Source: Verrucomicrobiota bacterium (GTDB lineage Bacteria; Verrucomicrobiota; Verrucomicrobiia; Limisphaerales; SIBE01). Taken from it: a stretch of 64,000 nucleotides of DNA. Shown in pieces: positions 53,483 to 62,420 of this stretch (the stretch's first letter is position 1; the number at the start of each line of letters is the position of its first letter). Made by a program: the position numbers and the translations under genes. The DNA is taken from contig VHDE01000011.1 of the NCBI GenBank assembly GCA_016871515.1, forward strand, positions 1-64,000. Direction: 5' to 3'. The notes beneath the pieces were generated by a model. The model saw nothing but the letters and a program-made list of their open reading frames with translations. It ran no database searches and was not told where the DNA came from.

Positions 53483-54435
53483 TCCCGCGCGAAATCCTCA
53501 AGAAGATCCGCCAAATCGAACTGCGTTCGATTCGGTTGGTGAATGAGACATTGGCCGGGCAGTACCATAGCGTCTTTAAAGGGCAGGGGATGAACTTCGA
53601 CGAAGTGCGCGAGTACCAGCCGGGCGACGAAGTGCGTTCCATTGATTGGAACGTAACGGCGCGGATGAATCATCCGTTCGTGAAGAAATTCGTCGAAGAG
53701 CGCGAGTTGACTGTCATGTTGGTGGTGGATTTGAGCGGGTCCGGGCTGTTCGGTTCGGGCGAACAATCGAAACGCGAGCTGGCTGCCGAGATTGCCTCGG
53801 TGCTCGCGTTTTCTGCGACGCGAAACAACGACAAGGTTGGGCTGATTCTCTTTTCCGAAGGCGTTGAGAAATTTATTCCTCCACGCAAAGGCCGCCGGCA
53901 TGTGCTGCGAGTGATTCGTGAGATTCTTTGTTATGAACCGCAGCGGCAAGGCACTGATCTGAATAGCGCTTTGGAATTTCTCAGCCGGGTGACGACGCAT
54001 CGCGCGATTGCGATTGTTCTTTCCGACTTTCTCGGCCAAACCAGCCCGAGCCGCTCGGAGATCGCCGCGCATTTGCGCCGGCAGGTGGTGCTTTCCGAGG
54101 CGCTCGCTCAAGCCTCGGCCACAGCGCTTCGTCAGGCGAATCGAAAGCACGACGTTGTGGCTGTGCAAATCACGGATCGCTTCGAACTCGAATTGCCTTC
54201 CCTCGGTTACCTGGTCTTGAAGGACGCGGAGACTGGCGAAGTCGTCGAGGTCAACACCGGCGACGAACGAAAACGGCGCGCCTTTAAGGAGCGTCAGATG
54301 AAGGCGCAAACGGAACTGCGCCGTCTCTTTCTTTCTGCGGGCATCGATTCGATTCAGTTGCGGACCAATGAACCTTACGCGGCCGCTCTCGGACGATTCT
54401 TTGAAACGCGCGAACGACGGCGGCGTCACGGATGA
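53479..54435 (+). CDS. DUF58 family protein (VWA-like)
   Basis: This 318-residue protein has the DUF58 core HSVFKGQGMNFDEVREYQPGDEVRSIDWN-type region and a VWA-like metal-site pattern (MLVVDLSGSG). The N-terminal start MIPREILKKIRQIELRS overlaps the HEAT gene stop by 1 bp. DUF58 proteins work with MoxR ATPases, often in cell-envelope stress or metal-enzyme maturation. Confidence 0.92.
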   Translation: MIPREILKKIRQIELRSIRLVNETLAGQYHSVFKGQGMNFDEVREYQPGDEVRSIDWNVTARMNHPFVKKFVEERELTVMLVVDLSGSGLFGSGEQSKRELAAEIASVLAFSATRNNDKVGLILFSEGVEKFIPPRKGRRHVLRVIREILCYEPQRQGTDLNSALEFLSRVTTHRAIAIVLSDFLGQTSPSRSEIAAHLRRQVVLSEALAQASATALRQANRKHDVVAVQITDRFELELPSLGYLVLKDAETGEVVEVNTGDERKRRAFKERQMKAQTELRRLFLSAGIDSIQLRTNEPYAAALGRFFETRERRRRHG

Positions 54436-55022
54436 AAACAAACCCCGTCATAGCGAATCTTGGAACGAACGCAACGCCTTCGGCGGGTGACGACATTCGG
54501 GCCATCAAAGCGCCGATCGAGATTCCAAGTGGATGGACTTGGGTTTGGTGGACGTTGATCGCGCTGGCGCTTGGATTGCTGGGCTGGCGGGCTTGGCGAC
54601 GCTGGCGCACAAAGGCTCCGGCCACTGTGTCTCAACCGGTAGTGCCGTCCCACGAGCGAGCTCGAGAAAGACTTCGGGAAGCACTGGCGCTCATTACCCA
54701 GCCGCGGCCATTTTGCATCTCTGTTTCCGATGCGATTCGGACCTATTTGGAAGAATGCTTCGACTTTCGCGCTCCGGAACGGACAACGGAAGAGTTTTTG
54801 GATGAATTGCGTGCGAGCGCTCTCCTGACGTTGGATCAGAAACAGACATTAGGCGAATTCCTGGCGCGTTGCGACTTGGTCAAGTTCGCACGCTATGAGC
54901 CGGGTGAGGCCGAACTGAGGAACCTTTACGACGCGGCAGTCCGACTTGTGGACGAGACGGAGCCGTCACCGCAAACGAACCAGCCGGTCGCAGCAAGCGT
55001 TCCAATTGAAACGAGCACGTAG
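54432..55022 (+). CDS. DUF4381-like membrane protein
   Basis: This 196-residue protein has one membrane helix (WVWWTLIALALGLLGWRAW) after a short N-terminus, then a helical cytoplasmic domain (ERARERLREALALITQ, EFLDELRASALLTLDQKQTLGEFL, LVKFARYEPGEAELRNLYDAA). It matches the small membrane protein usual after DUF58 in such operons. Canonical operons continue with two VWA proteins (BatA/BatB-like); these are absent here. Confidence 0.8.
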   Translation: MKTNPVIANLGTNATPSAGDDIRAIKAPIEIPSGWTWVWWTLIALALGLLGWRAWRRWRTKAPATVSQPVVPSHERARERLREALALITQPRPFCISVSDAIRTYLEECFDFRAPERTTEEFLDELRASALLTLDQKQTLGEFLARCDLVKFARYEPGEAELRNLYDAAVRLVDETEPSPQTNQPVAASVPIETST

Positions 55023-55296
55023 GGTCTTCCTTGTAACGCATAGTTTCACTCTATCAGCATCGATTCGAAATCCTCGCAGGTCGCGCAGATTGGAAATTCG
55101 AAATCTGAAATTTGAAATTCGGATTTCGGATTTTGACTCGCGAGGTTCCACATTGGCGGCGCTCTGCCGAGACGCCGCTACGGGAAGCTGGTTCATGGGA
55201 CGGAGCTGCTGGCTGTGGCGGCGTTGGCTTGCGGCGGCTTGGGCAAATGGCTAATCTCCGTCCGAAATTCATTAGCTTACCAAGCTGAGGGCCATT
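55023..55296. other. Gap with AT-rich tandem and repeat remnant
   Basis: A tandem of GAAATTTGAAATTCGGATTTC-like words lies at 55088-55134, followed by a GCGCTCTGCCGAGACGCCGC remnant with GGTTCATGGG. No gene is recognised. Confidence 0.45.
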
Positions 55297-56685
55297 ATGA
55301 GTGCGGTCGCTGCATTCGCAGGTCGAAGCCTCCGGACCGCAGTGAGGCTATTCGTACGTTTGTACTATCCCCGGATTGAAGTGGCCGGGCGCGAGCACAT
55401 TCCACGGTCTGGCCCGATTTTGTTGGTCGCCAATCACGCGAACTCGCTGATTGATCCTGTGATGATCGGAATTGCTGCCCAACGCCCAGTTCGATTTCTG
55501 GCCAAGGCGCCTTTGTTTGATGTTCCGGTGCTTGGGCCAACCATGCGCGCTTTGGGAATGCTTCCCGCGTTTCGCGGCATGGACGATCCTTCCCAAATCA
55601 AACGCAACCTCGACACCTTAACAGCAGGCGCAGAATACATGGTGAAAGGCGACGCGGTCGGGCTTTTCCCCGAAGGCAAAAGCCATGATTCACTCAAAAT
55701 CGAAATGATCCGGTCGGGAGCTGCTCGGATGGCGCTTCAGGCGGTTAAGTACGGAGCAGCCGATTTGCAGATTGTCCCTCTAGGGATCAATTACGAGCGA
55801 AAGGAGCGTTTTCAAAGCGCGGTTTGGATTCGTGTGGGCGAACCGGTTCACGCGAACCAAGTGATTGCCGAGCACGGCGATCAGGAACGCCGCGCGTTAC
55901 GCGGGTTGACTCAGGAAATCGAGCGGCGGCTTAAAGAGGTTGTCATTCACTTGGCTCAAGGCGATTGGGCGCCGTTTCTTGACTATCTCGAAGTCATTTT
56001 TCCACCGCCGTCCAATGAAAACGGCGGCTCAATCGCGGCGTTGCGTCAGCGCAAGCGCGTTGCCGATGCCATGAATCACTTTTTGGCTACAGACCCGTCG
56101 CGAGCGGAGTCCTTGGCGGGCGCGCTCGATCGGCATTGCCAAAGATTGGCCGGTGTCGGACTACAGATGGATTCGCCAATTGTGAGATTCAGTGGATGGC
56201 GGCTTTGGTGGCGCATGGCCTGGACCGGCCTCAGCCTGGCCTTTGGAGTTGTGCCAGTTCTCCTCGCGACCGTTCATCATCTGATTCCGTTTTTGGTCGT
56301 CCGCGGGCTCAGTTGGAAGTTTCAAGCTCCAGGGAAAGCTACCACTTCACTGACGCGTCTCTCATTGGGATTACCGATCTACGCCGTCTGGTATGTCTGG
56401 GTGTGGTTCTGGATAAGCGCGCGCGCGGGAACCGGGCTTGCGTGGATCTGGGTCTTGGCCATGCCGTTCGCTGGAGTCTTTGCATTGAGCTATTGGCGTC
56501 GGGCCTGCGAGGTGGCATTGCTTTGGTGGCGCGAAATTCGATTGATCCTGTCCGGCGCTGACCTCGAAACATTTCGACAGGATCAGGCAGCGCTTTGCGG
56601 ACAACTTCGAGAATTGGCCGAGGAATACCGCCGTGTTTGCCCGCGTCCGGAGTCTGCGGCATCGGCGGGGGGAGCTTCCGGATGA
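55297..56685 (+). CDS. PlsC-like 1-acylglycerol-3-phosphate acyltransferase, long form
   Basis: This 462-residue protein has a GAGGG ribosome site 5 bases before ATG. Acyltransferase motifs are VANHANSLID (HX4D), AFRGMDDPSQIKRN, FPEGKSHD and IVPLGINY. From about 310 the protein has membrane helices (WRMAWTGLSLAFGVVPVLLATVHHL, then IYAVWYVWVWFWISARAG, LAWIWVLAMPFAGVFAL). The long C-terminal membrane part is like proteins related to glycerol-3-phosphate acyltransferases, beyond minimal PlsC. It may acylate lipids other than phosphatidate. Confidence 0.85.
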   Translation: MSAVAAFAGRSLRTAVRLFVRLYYPRIEVAGREHIPRSGPILLVANHANSLIDPVMIGIAAQRPVRFLAKAPLFDVPVLGPTMRALGMLPAFRGMDDPSQIKRNLDTLTAGAEYMVKGDAVGLFPEGKSHDSLKIEMIRSGAARMALQAVKYGAADLQIVPLGINYERKERFQSAVWIRVGEPVHANQVIAEHGDQERRALRGLTQEIERRLKEVVIHLAQGDWAPFLDYLEVIFPPPSNENGGSIAALRQRKRVADAMNHFLATDPSRAESLAGALDRHCQRLAGVGLQMDSPIVRFSGWRLWWRMAWTGLSLAFGVVPVLLATVHHLIPFLVVRGLSWKFQAPGKATTSLTRLSLGLPIYAVWYVWVWFWISARAGTGLAWIWVLAMPFAGVFALSYWRRACEVALLWWREIRLILSGADLETFRQDQAALCGQLRELAEEYRRVCPRPESAASAGGASG

Positions 56686-56860
56686 GGCTTATTTGTGGCA
56701 ATTGGAGCGGCTGTGGGTGGTTGAATTGATTTAGATCGAGACTTGCGACATTGGTACATTTCGCCTTTGGGTTGAACCAGGCAGTTTCAGGTTCGCCCTG
56801 CCAGCCGCGGACTGTGCCAATGTTGTGTGTTGATTAGTTGTTCGAGTGCTTGGGAAGTTT

Positions 56861-57547
56861 ATGAGCTTTTTCGGATTGGATAGTGAGAAGACCATCGCGC
56901 GCATCAATGCCGCGGCGGTGACGCCCCACATCCCAAGCTTCGTTCGATCGCTCTCTGTTAGCGCGCTTGGGTTCTGTTTAGTCAGCTTGGCTTCGTTTTC
57001 GGCCTGGGCCTTTGGAGGGAGATTCTTTTATGCCCACATTGGGGAGGTGGGGCTTTACGCTGTCTGCGCGCTGCTTTTTGTCGGGTTAACAGGGTATGTT
57101 TTGCACAGGCTCGTGATCGGCCCCGGATCGTTGGGGCGATTCTACAAATTGTTTACGGTCGCGTTTGGAGCTTACGCGGTGGCTTGGTGCGTCGCCTGGT
57201 TTAGCTTGCGTGGCAAGCAAGGCGAATGGATGGGATCGCTGGCGGGGACGCTTTTGATGGCCGTTGTGCTGGCCAATGCGTTCTCGGCGCCGCGGGCCGC
57301 ATTCCATGTCGCGACGGTCCTGTTTATTACTCATTCGGCTGGATACTTCACCGGCGGCTATCTTTACGAACTTTGCAAAAGTCCTGCGGCTCTTGAATCG
57401 TTCGGGCATCTGCTGGGTAAAGGGGCTCTGGCGCGAACAGGAATGATGCTGTGGGGAGCGGCTTATGGGTTTGGTTTTGGCGCTGGCCTAGGCTGCGCGC
57501 TTTATTTCTGTCAAGAGCCCATTCGATTGAAACTGCAGCGCGAGTGA
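56861..57547 (+). CDS. Multi-pass membrane protein, unknown
   Basis: From ATG 56861 (preceded by GGGAAG) the protein has 228 residues and about six membrane helices (SALGFCLVSLASFSAWAF, VGLYAVCALLFVGLTGYVL, FTVAFGAYAVAWCVAWF, GTLLMAVVLANAF, HVATVLFITHSAGYFTGGYL, MMLWGAAYGFGFGAGLGCAL). I do not recognise the family. It stands alone between PlsC-like and TMK-like genes. Confidence 0.6.
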   Translation: MSFFGLDSEKTIARINAAAVTPHIPSFVRSLSVSALGFCLVSLASFSAWAFGGRFFYAHIGEVGLYAVCALLFVGLTGYVLHRLVIGPGSLGRFYKLFTVAFGAYAVAWCVAWFSLRGKQGEWMGSLAGTLLMAVVLANAFSAPRAAFHVATVLFITHSAGYFTGGYLYELCKSPAALESFGHLLGKGALARTGMMLWGAAYGFGFGAGLGCALYFCQEPIRLKLQRE

Positions 57548-57733
57548 TCTGGCAGGACAGCGTGTCTGAGGCGCTGCGCAAGGTCTTCCGCCAAGCATCG
57601 CTGCAGCCAAGCAGAATGGTGATCGCGTACCGAACATGCTGAGACAGGCGAGACGCGCTGTCCTACTCAGCGTCCGGAGCTGAAATAGAGTTGTTTTCCG
57701 TTGCGTAGTTCTTAGCTTCTGTTGCGCATTGTG

Positions 57734-58432
57734 ATGAAGACATTCAGTGAGATGAACTTTCCTGGAAGGCTGATCGCCGTTGAGGGATTGGATGGCTCCG
57801 GGAAATCCACGCAGATTCACCTGTTAAAGCGCTGGCTGGAATTGCAGGGCGCCAAAGTCTTTTTCAGTGAATGGAACTCGTCGACGCTGGTGAAGAATGC
57901 GACGAGCAAGGGAAAGAAACGAGAGCTGCTTACCCCAACGACGTTTAGCCTCATTCATGCGACCGATTTTGCCGACCGTTACGAACGCCAATTGGTGCCT
58001 CTCTTGAAAGCTGGCTATATCGTCCTGTGCGATCGATATATTTTTACAGCATTCGCGCGTGATACGGTGCGTGGCTGCCCGCCAGAATGGGTGCGGGGCA
58101 TTTACAATTTCGCGGCGCTGCCCGACCTTGTTTTTTTCTTCAAGGCGAGGCTCGAAGTTTCGCTCCAGAGGATTCTGGAAGGGCGGCCTGAGTTGAAGTA
58201 CTTTGAAGCTGGAATGGATTTGAAGTTATCACCCGACCCGTACGAAAGTTTCCGCATCTTTCAGGGGCGAATTCTGGAACAATACCTAGCCATGAGCACC
58301 GAATTCAGCTTCCTTGTGATTGATGCGAATCAACCTGTCGAGGCGCAGCAAAGCGTGGTGCGGCAGCTTGTCGCCGCCAAGATTGATTTGTCGCAGTTTT
58401 ATTTCAAACACCTCGAATTGCGCACCGCCTAA
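57734..58432 (+). CDS. Thymidylate-kinase-like protein, copy 1
   Basis: This 232-residue P-loop kinase resembles dTMP kinases. It has the P-loop AVEGLDGSGKSTQIHLL (intact Lys), CDRYIFTAFARD (DRX motif), and a LID-like segment ILEGRPELKYFEAGMDL. It is shorter than most TMKs in the LID-and-helix region after DRY and ends with TEFSFLVIDANQPVE. Its tandem neighbour (58749-59501) shares Y[FW]E[AS]GMDLxLS.. and DRYI. Phosphorylation of dTMP or another nucleotide is the inferred role. Confidence 0.78.
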   Translation: MKTFSEMNFPGRLIAVEGLDGSGKSTQIHLLKRWLELQGAKVFFSEWNSSTLVKNATSKGKKRELLTPTTFSLIHATDFADRYERQLVPLLKAGYIVLCDRYIFTAFARDTVRGCPPEWVRGIYNFAALPDLVFFFKARLEVSLQRILEGRPELKYFEAGMDLKLSPDPYESFRIFQGRILEQYLAMSTEFSFLVIDANQPVEAQQSVVRQLVAAKIDLSQFYFKHLELRTA

Positions 58433-58504
58433 GTGGAAATATGTGGTTGTTGCCCCTCCCCATGGACCTGCTTGTGAACTGCCCCTGGCGAAGGCAAAAA
58501 GCAG

Positions 58505-58646
58505 CCTCTCTCCCTAACCCTCTCCCCATCGGATGGGGCGAGGGAAAGTTTTTGGGCAATCGAATCGATGCAAACTTACCCAAGGCATACGCGCCCGCAT
58601 CTATTCCCTCGCCCCATCCGATGGGGAGAGGGTTAGGAAGAGAGGC
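58505..58646. repeat. Inverted pair of CCCTAACCCTCTCCCC repeats
   Basis: Arms 58505-58545 (CCTCTCTCCCTAACCCTCTC...) and 58604-58646 (CCCTCGCCCCATCCGATGGGG...) are largely complementary. The pair lies between the two thymidylate-kinase-like genes. Related copies are at 17478-17513 and 44243-44275. Confidence 0.75.
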
Positions 58647-58748
58647 TTTATGCACCAGGTTCATGGTCTCAATGTGTGCGCAAAAGGAGCGCCGCCATTC
58701 CTAAACATCCCGGGTTTGCGGCGCTCTTACGATACGCCGCTACAGCCA

Positions 58749-59501
58749 ATGAAACGAAACCGTAACACCACACCCACAGCTCGCCCTCAACGTCGCATTG
58801 TTGTCCCTCAGCCTTCGCCGAAGCGTTTTTACGGCCATGGCATACCGGGCGTGGACGTGGAGAAACTTTCCGGAAAACTTATTGTGGTCGAGGGCGCGGA
58901 CGGCTCCGGACGTTCGACACAGATCGCGCGGTTGGTCCAGTGGCTTGAGGGAGGTGGGCACGCGACGGTCCAAGTCGGCTTGAAACGGTCCACTCTCGTC
59001 AGCGAGGAGCTCGATCACGCGCAAGAAGGGAATATTCTGAGCCGAATAACGCTGAGCCTGTTTTACGCGACCGACTTTGCGGACCAATTGGAGAACATCA
59101 TTCTGCCAGCGCTCAAGGCAGGATTCATGGTGCTTGCCGACCGCTACATTTACACGCTGATGGTTCGTGATATGGTTCGTGGGATGGATGAGCGCTGGTT
59201 GAAAAACGTTTACGGCATCGCTTTGGTGCCAGACGCCGTTTTTTATTTGAATGTTGCGCCCGAGCAACTGATCCAGCGCAACTTTGCCAAGAATTTCTCC
59301 CTTGATTACTGGGAAAGCGGGATGGACCTTGGGCTTTCGCGCGACATGTTCGACAGCTTCCTTAAATACCAAGCCTTGGTGGAACGGCAATTCAAGCGGC
59401 TGCAAGCCACGTACGGGTTCACCATTCTCGATGGCCACTGTTCGATCGACGAGATCAGCGAAGAACTGCGCAAGAAAATCGAATCGGTCCTGGCAGAGTG
59501 A
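58749..59501 (+). CDS. Thymidylate-kinase-like protein, copy 2, P-loop Lys to Arg
   Basis: From ATG 58749 this is a 250-residue protein with a basic 40-residue N-terminus. The P-loop is VVEGADGSGRSTQIARL: the essential Lys of GxDGSGKST is Arg. The DRX motif ADRYIYTLMVRD and the helix pattern WESGMDLGLSRDMFDSFLKYQ match copy 1. Arg at this site usually lowers or abolishes ATP hydrolysis, so this may be a regulatory or partner subunit, or a kinase with changed chemistry. Confidence 0.78.
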   Translation: MKRNRNTTPTARPQRRIVVPQPSPKRFYGHGIPGVDVEKLSGKLIVVEGADGSGRSTQIARLVQWLEGGGHATVQVGLKRSTLVSEELDHAQEGNILSRITLSLFYATDFADQLENIILPALKAGFMVLADRYIYTLMVRDMVRGMDERWLKNVYGIALVPDAVFYLNVAPEQLIQRNFAKNFSLDYWESGMDLGLSRDMFDSFLKYQALVERQFKRLQATYGFTILDGHCSIDEISEELRKKIESVLAE

Positions 59502-59606
59502 TTCGACACGACCGCATTTAACCTGTTCGCCTCAGCTGTTACTGTGCAGCCGACCTTTTCCCTATCGATGAATCGACTGGTAGGACAGGCGTCCCGCCTG
59601 TTCAAA

Positions 59607-62237
59607 ATGTTTGAGTGCACGGAGACAGGCGAGACGCGCTGTCCTGCCAAGGGGCTCGGTTCCGGGACTTTCGTCTGCTTCTTGCTTTTGTTTTTCTGCC
59701 TTCATTTCGAAAGCGCGGCTTTCAATTTCGACCGCCAGACCGATCTGCTTTGGCAACATCAATTGGACGGCTCGGTCGGGGCGTGGATGCTGATTAATGG
59801 CTTCGTTTATCAAAACAGCGCTCCGATTCAACCGGCATCATCCAAAGACTGGCGGGTTGCGGCCACTGGTGATTTCGATCATGACGGCGAAACTGATTTG
59901 TTGTGGCGTGATCACTCGGGACAGATTGCGGTTTGGCTAATGTGGGGCCGGACACCGACGAGGTTCATCACACTCAAACAGACTGCCGCACCCGTCTGGA
60001 AAGTGGTGGGAAGCGGAGATTTTAACGGCGATGGCCATACGGATATTGTTTGGCGCCACACCGTCTCAAACTCCACGGAGGTATGGTGCATGGAAGGGGC
60101 GGAGAGCACCAACTTCGTTGCCAGCATTCCCATTCAACGCCGCGTGGCCGACACAAATTGGGTCGCCGTTGCAACAGAAGATTTCAATCATGACTCCCAC
60201 ACCGACGTCGTTTGGCGCGACGCGCGCAGTGGCAATGTGAGGATCGGCTTCATGCGTGGCACAACCGAAACTTCCAGCGGACCAATTGAGCCGCCGCCCG
60301 GCCGCGATTACCAACTCTCCGCGACGGGACCATTCAATCGGCTCGGCAAGATCGATCTCGTCTGGCGTCACACCGGAAATCCTCCTGGTCCGGACAAACT
60401 TTGGTTTATGGATGGAGGGCGCCACTTGAGTACGACGAACTTCATCTACACAAACGGCGTCGAGGTGGTTGTCGCCGACACTAACTATGTGATGATTGGG
60501 ACTGGGGATTTTAACACCGAAAGAATCCTTAGTGCGACGAATCTATCGGATGCAGAGATTCTGTTGACCTGGCGGTACGGCAACACTGAACCGGTCACGC
60601 TTGAACGCAGCAAAGTGAGCCAGCCCGACTGGAGCACTCTGGCGAGGAAATACCGTCCGCTACGCTTCACCAATGCTGTCGATGTGGCGCCGGGCGAACG
60701 TTACGAATTCCGGCTTCACTCCGGGTTGCGAGCGAGCAAGGACTATATTCTCGTCGGCAACAAAGCGCACGCTATCGAAAAGCGCGGCCGAGTGTTGCTG
60801 TTGGTTGATGAAACTCTCTCGTCGAATTCTGGTTTGCGCAGCCAGTTGGCTATTCTCGAACAAGACTTGGCTGGAGACGGCTATCAAGTCGTTCAGAATT
60901 ATCGCGCGCAACGCCATGATGAAGCCCTCAACGCAGCCAATCCGCGCTCCTGGGGCCGCAATCCCAGCCGGATTGCCTTCAACAAGCGAATCATTACAGA
61001 TTTTTACAACGAGGCGAAAACCGAAACCAATTTCGTCTTGCTCATCGGTCACGCTGCCATTCCCCACTCCGGAGCGGCCTGTTCAGACGGCCACCCCGAC
61101 CATATGGGAGCGTGGGTTGCGGATAGCTATTACGCCGACATCGATAGCCATCTTTGGCGAGATAGTTCGAGCACTGATTATGTCGATCGGACCTTTCCAG
61201 GAAAATCCAATTGCAGCTTCGATGGCAGATTTGACAACGATGACCTGCCATCGAACCTCGAATTGGCCGTGGGCCGAATTGATTTTGCCCGATTGCCCGC
61301 TTTCAAGTTGAAAGGCGAAACCGAAACTCAAGCTGAAATCCGGCTCTTGATTCAATACCTAAAGAAGAATCATCGCTACAGGCATAACATTGCGCCCTTT
61401 CCTCTCCCGCAGAAAGCCATCGTCGAATCATCCTTTGCCGATAGTTTCGGCCCACATTCAATTTTCGACAACGCGCTGCGCCTCAGTTCGCGATCGTTTG
61501 GCCTTGATCCTTCGCATGTCATGAAGGGTGACCTGTTCGCATCGCGCGGCGCCGGACATCTGTGGGGCCTCTTCTCCGGGGCAGGCCTTCATAACCGCAT
61601 CCTCCGCGGGTATGTTTCAGCGACTGGGCAGCCCATTGTTCGCACGGCCGAAGAACTGGCCATCGCGGCCAACGAACCTCGCATTGGATTTTACATGCTT
61701 CACGGTTCCTACTTCGCAAATTGGAATCTCGTCCCCAATAATCTCCTGCGCGCAGTTCTGGCCACACCCGATTACGGGCTGGCGGCCGTTGGATCGTCAT
61801 CAGGATCGGGTTCGTTTTGGCGTTTCGAACCTCTTGCCCTCGGTGAGCCAATCGGCATTGGTATTCTCCACACCGTTCGAGTTACTCGTGAAACCATTTC
61901 TGTGGATCGATGGACATCCTTGCTGGGCGATCCAACGCTCCGGCTTCAAGTCACATCGCCGCCTTCCGATCCGCGTTGGGGCAACTCAACGTTGTCTTGG
62001 ACGCCCCCGCCCGAGGATGGTCCTGCTGCGGGGGATGTCGATTACCTCGTGGAATGGTCGAGCGATGGTTTGACGGGAACCTGGCATCGTCTGGCGCTCA
62101 CACCCAAGGTATCGATCAAACATGAGATGGCCGGTTCACGAACTTATCGCGTTCGAGCGCGAAGGCTGGTCTTCACCGGCAGTGGATCATACTACAATCT
62201 CAGTCAGGCGATCTTTTACACCGTGCGCAAGCCGTAG
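59607..62237 (+). CDS. Large exported FG-GAP / C25-peptidase-like protein
   Basis: This protein has about 876 residues. Starting at ATG 59607, the N-terminus is repeat-encoded (MFECTETGETRCPAK), then a signal-like hydrophobic run (TFVCFLLLFFCLHF). FG-GAP/VCBS-like repeats follow (ATGDFDHDGETDLLWRD, GSGDFNGDGHTDIVWRH, ATEDFNHDSHTDVVWRD). The second half resembles C25-like peptidases: NFVLLIGHAAIPHSG, NLELAVGRIDF, YMLHGSYFANW and the LLGDPTLRLQV tail. A catalytic Cys is not obvious, so peptidase activity is uncertain. Upstream starts at 59544 and 59568 are possible. Confidence 0.7.
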   Translation: MFECTETGETRCPAKGLGSGTFVCFLLLFFCLHFESAAFNFDRQTDLLWQHQLDGSVGAWMLINGFVYQNSAPIQPASSKDWRVAATGDFDHDGETDLLWRDHSGQIAVWLMWGRTPTRFITLKQTAAPVWKVVGSGDFNGDGHTDIVWRHTVSNSTEVWCMEGAESTNFVASIPIQRRVADTNWVAVATEDFNHDSHTDVVWRDARSGNVRIGFMRGTTETSSGPIEPPPGRDYQLSATGPFNRLGKIDLVWRHTGNPPGPDKLWFMDGGRHLSTTNFIYTNGVEVVVADTNYVMIGTGDFNTERILSATNLSDAEILLTWRYGNTEPVTLERSKVSQPDWSTLARKYRPLRFTNAVDVAPGERYEFRLHSGLRASKDYILVGNKAHAIEKRGRVLLLVDETLSSNSGLRSQLAILEQDLAGDGYQVVQNYRAQRHDEALNAANPRSWGRNPSRIAFNKRIITDFYNEAKTETNFVLLIGHAAIPHSGAACSDGHPDHMGAWVADSYYADIDSHLWRDSSSTDYVDRTFPGKSNCSFDGRFDNDDLPSNLELAVGRIDFARLPAFKLKGETETQAEIRLLIQYLKKNHRYRHNIAPFPLPQKAIVESSFADSFGPHSIFDNALRLSSRSFGLDPSHVMKGDLFASRGAGHLWGLFSGAGLHNRILRGYVSATGQPIVRTAEELAIAANEPRIGFYMLHGSYFANWNLVPNNLLRAVLATPDYGLAAVGSSSGSGSFWRFEPLALGEPIGIGILHTVRVTRETISVDRWTSLLGDPTLRLQVTSPPSDPRWGNSTLSWTPPPEDGPAAGDVDYLVEWSSDGLTGTWHRLALTPKVSIKHEMAGSRTYRVRARRLVFTGSGSYYNLSQAIFYTVRKP

Positions 62238-62420
62238 CTACGCTCTGCTGGGGAACACAGCCAAACGGGTTTAACAAAGCGATACGAGATTACGCGATTG
62301 GCTGCGAGTGGGATTAGGAGCGCAGTGTTCAGACTTTCAGAAACGTTCGCAGCGTCGAAATGAGATTGCAGGCGGCCTTTGGTTAATGATAAGTAGGTGC
62401 GAATTGCTGCAAATCTTTTC

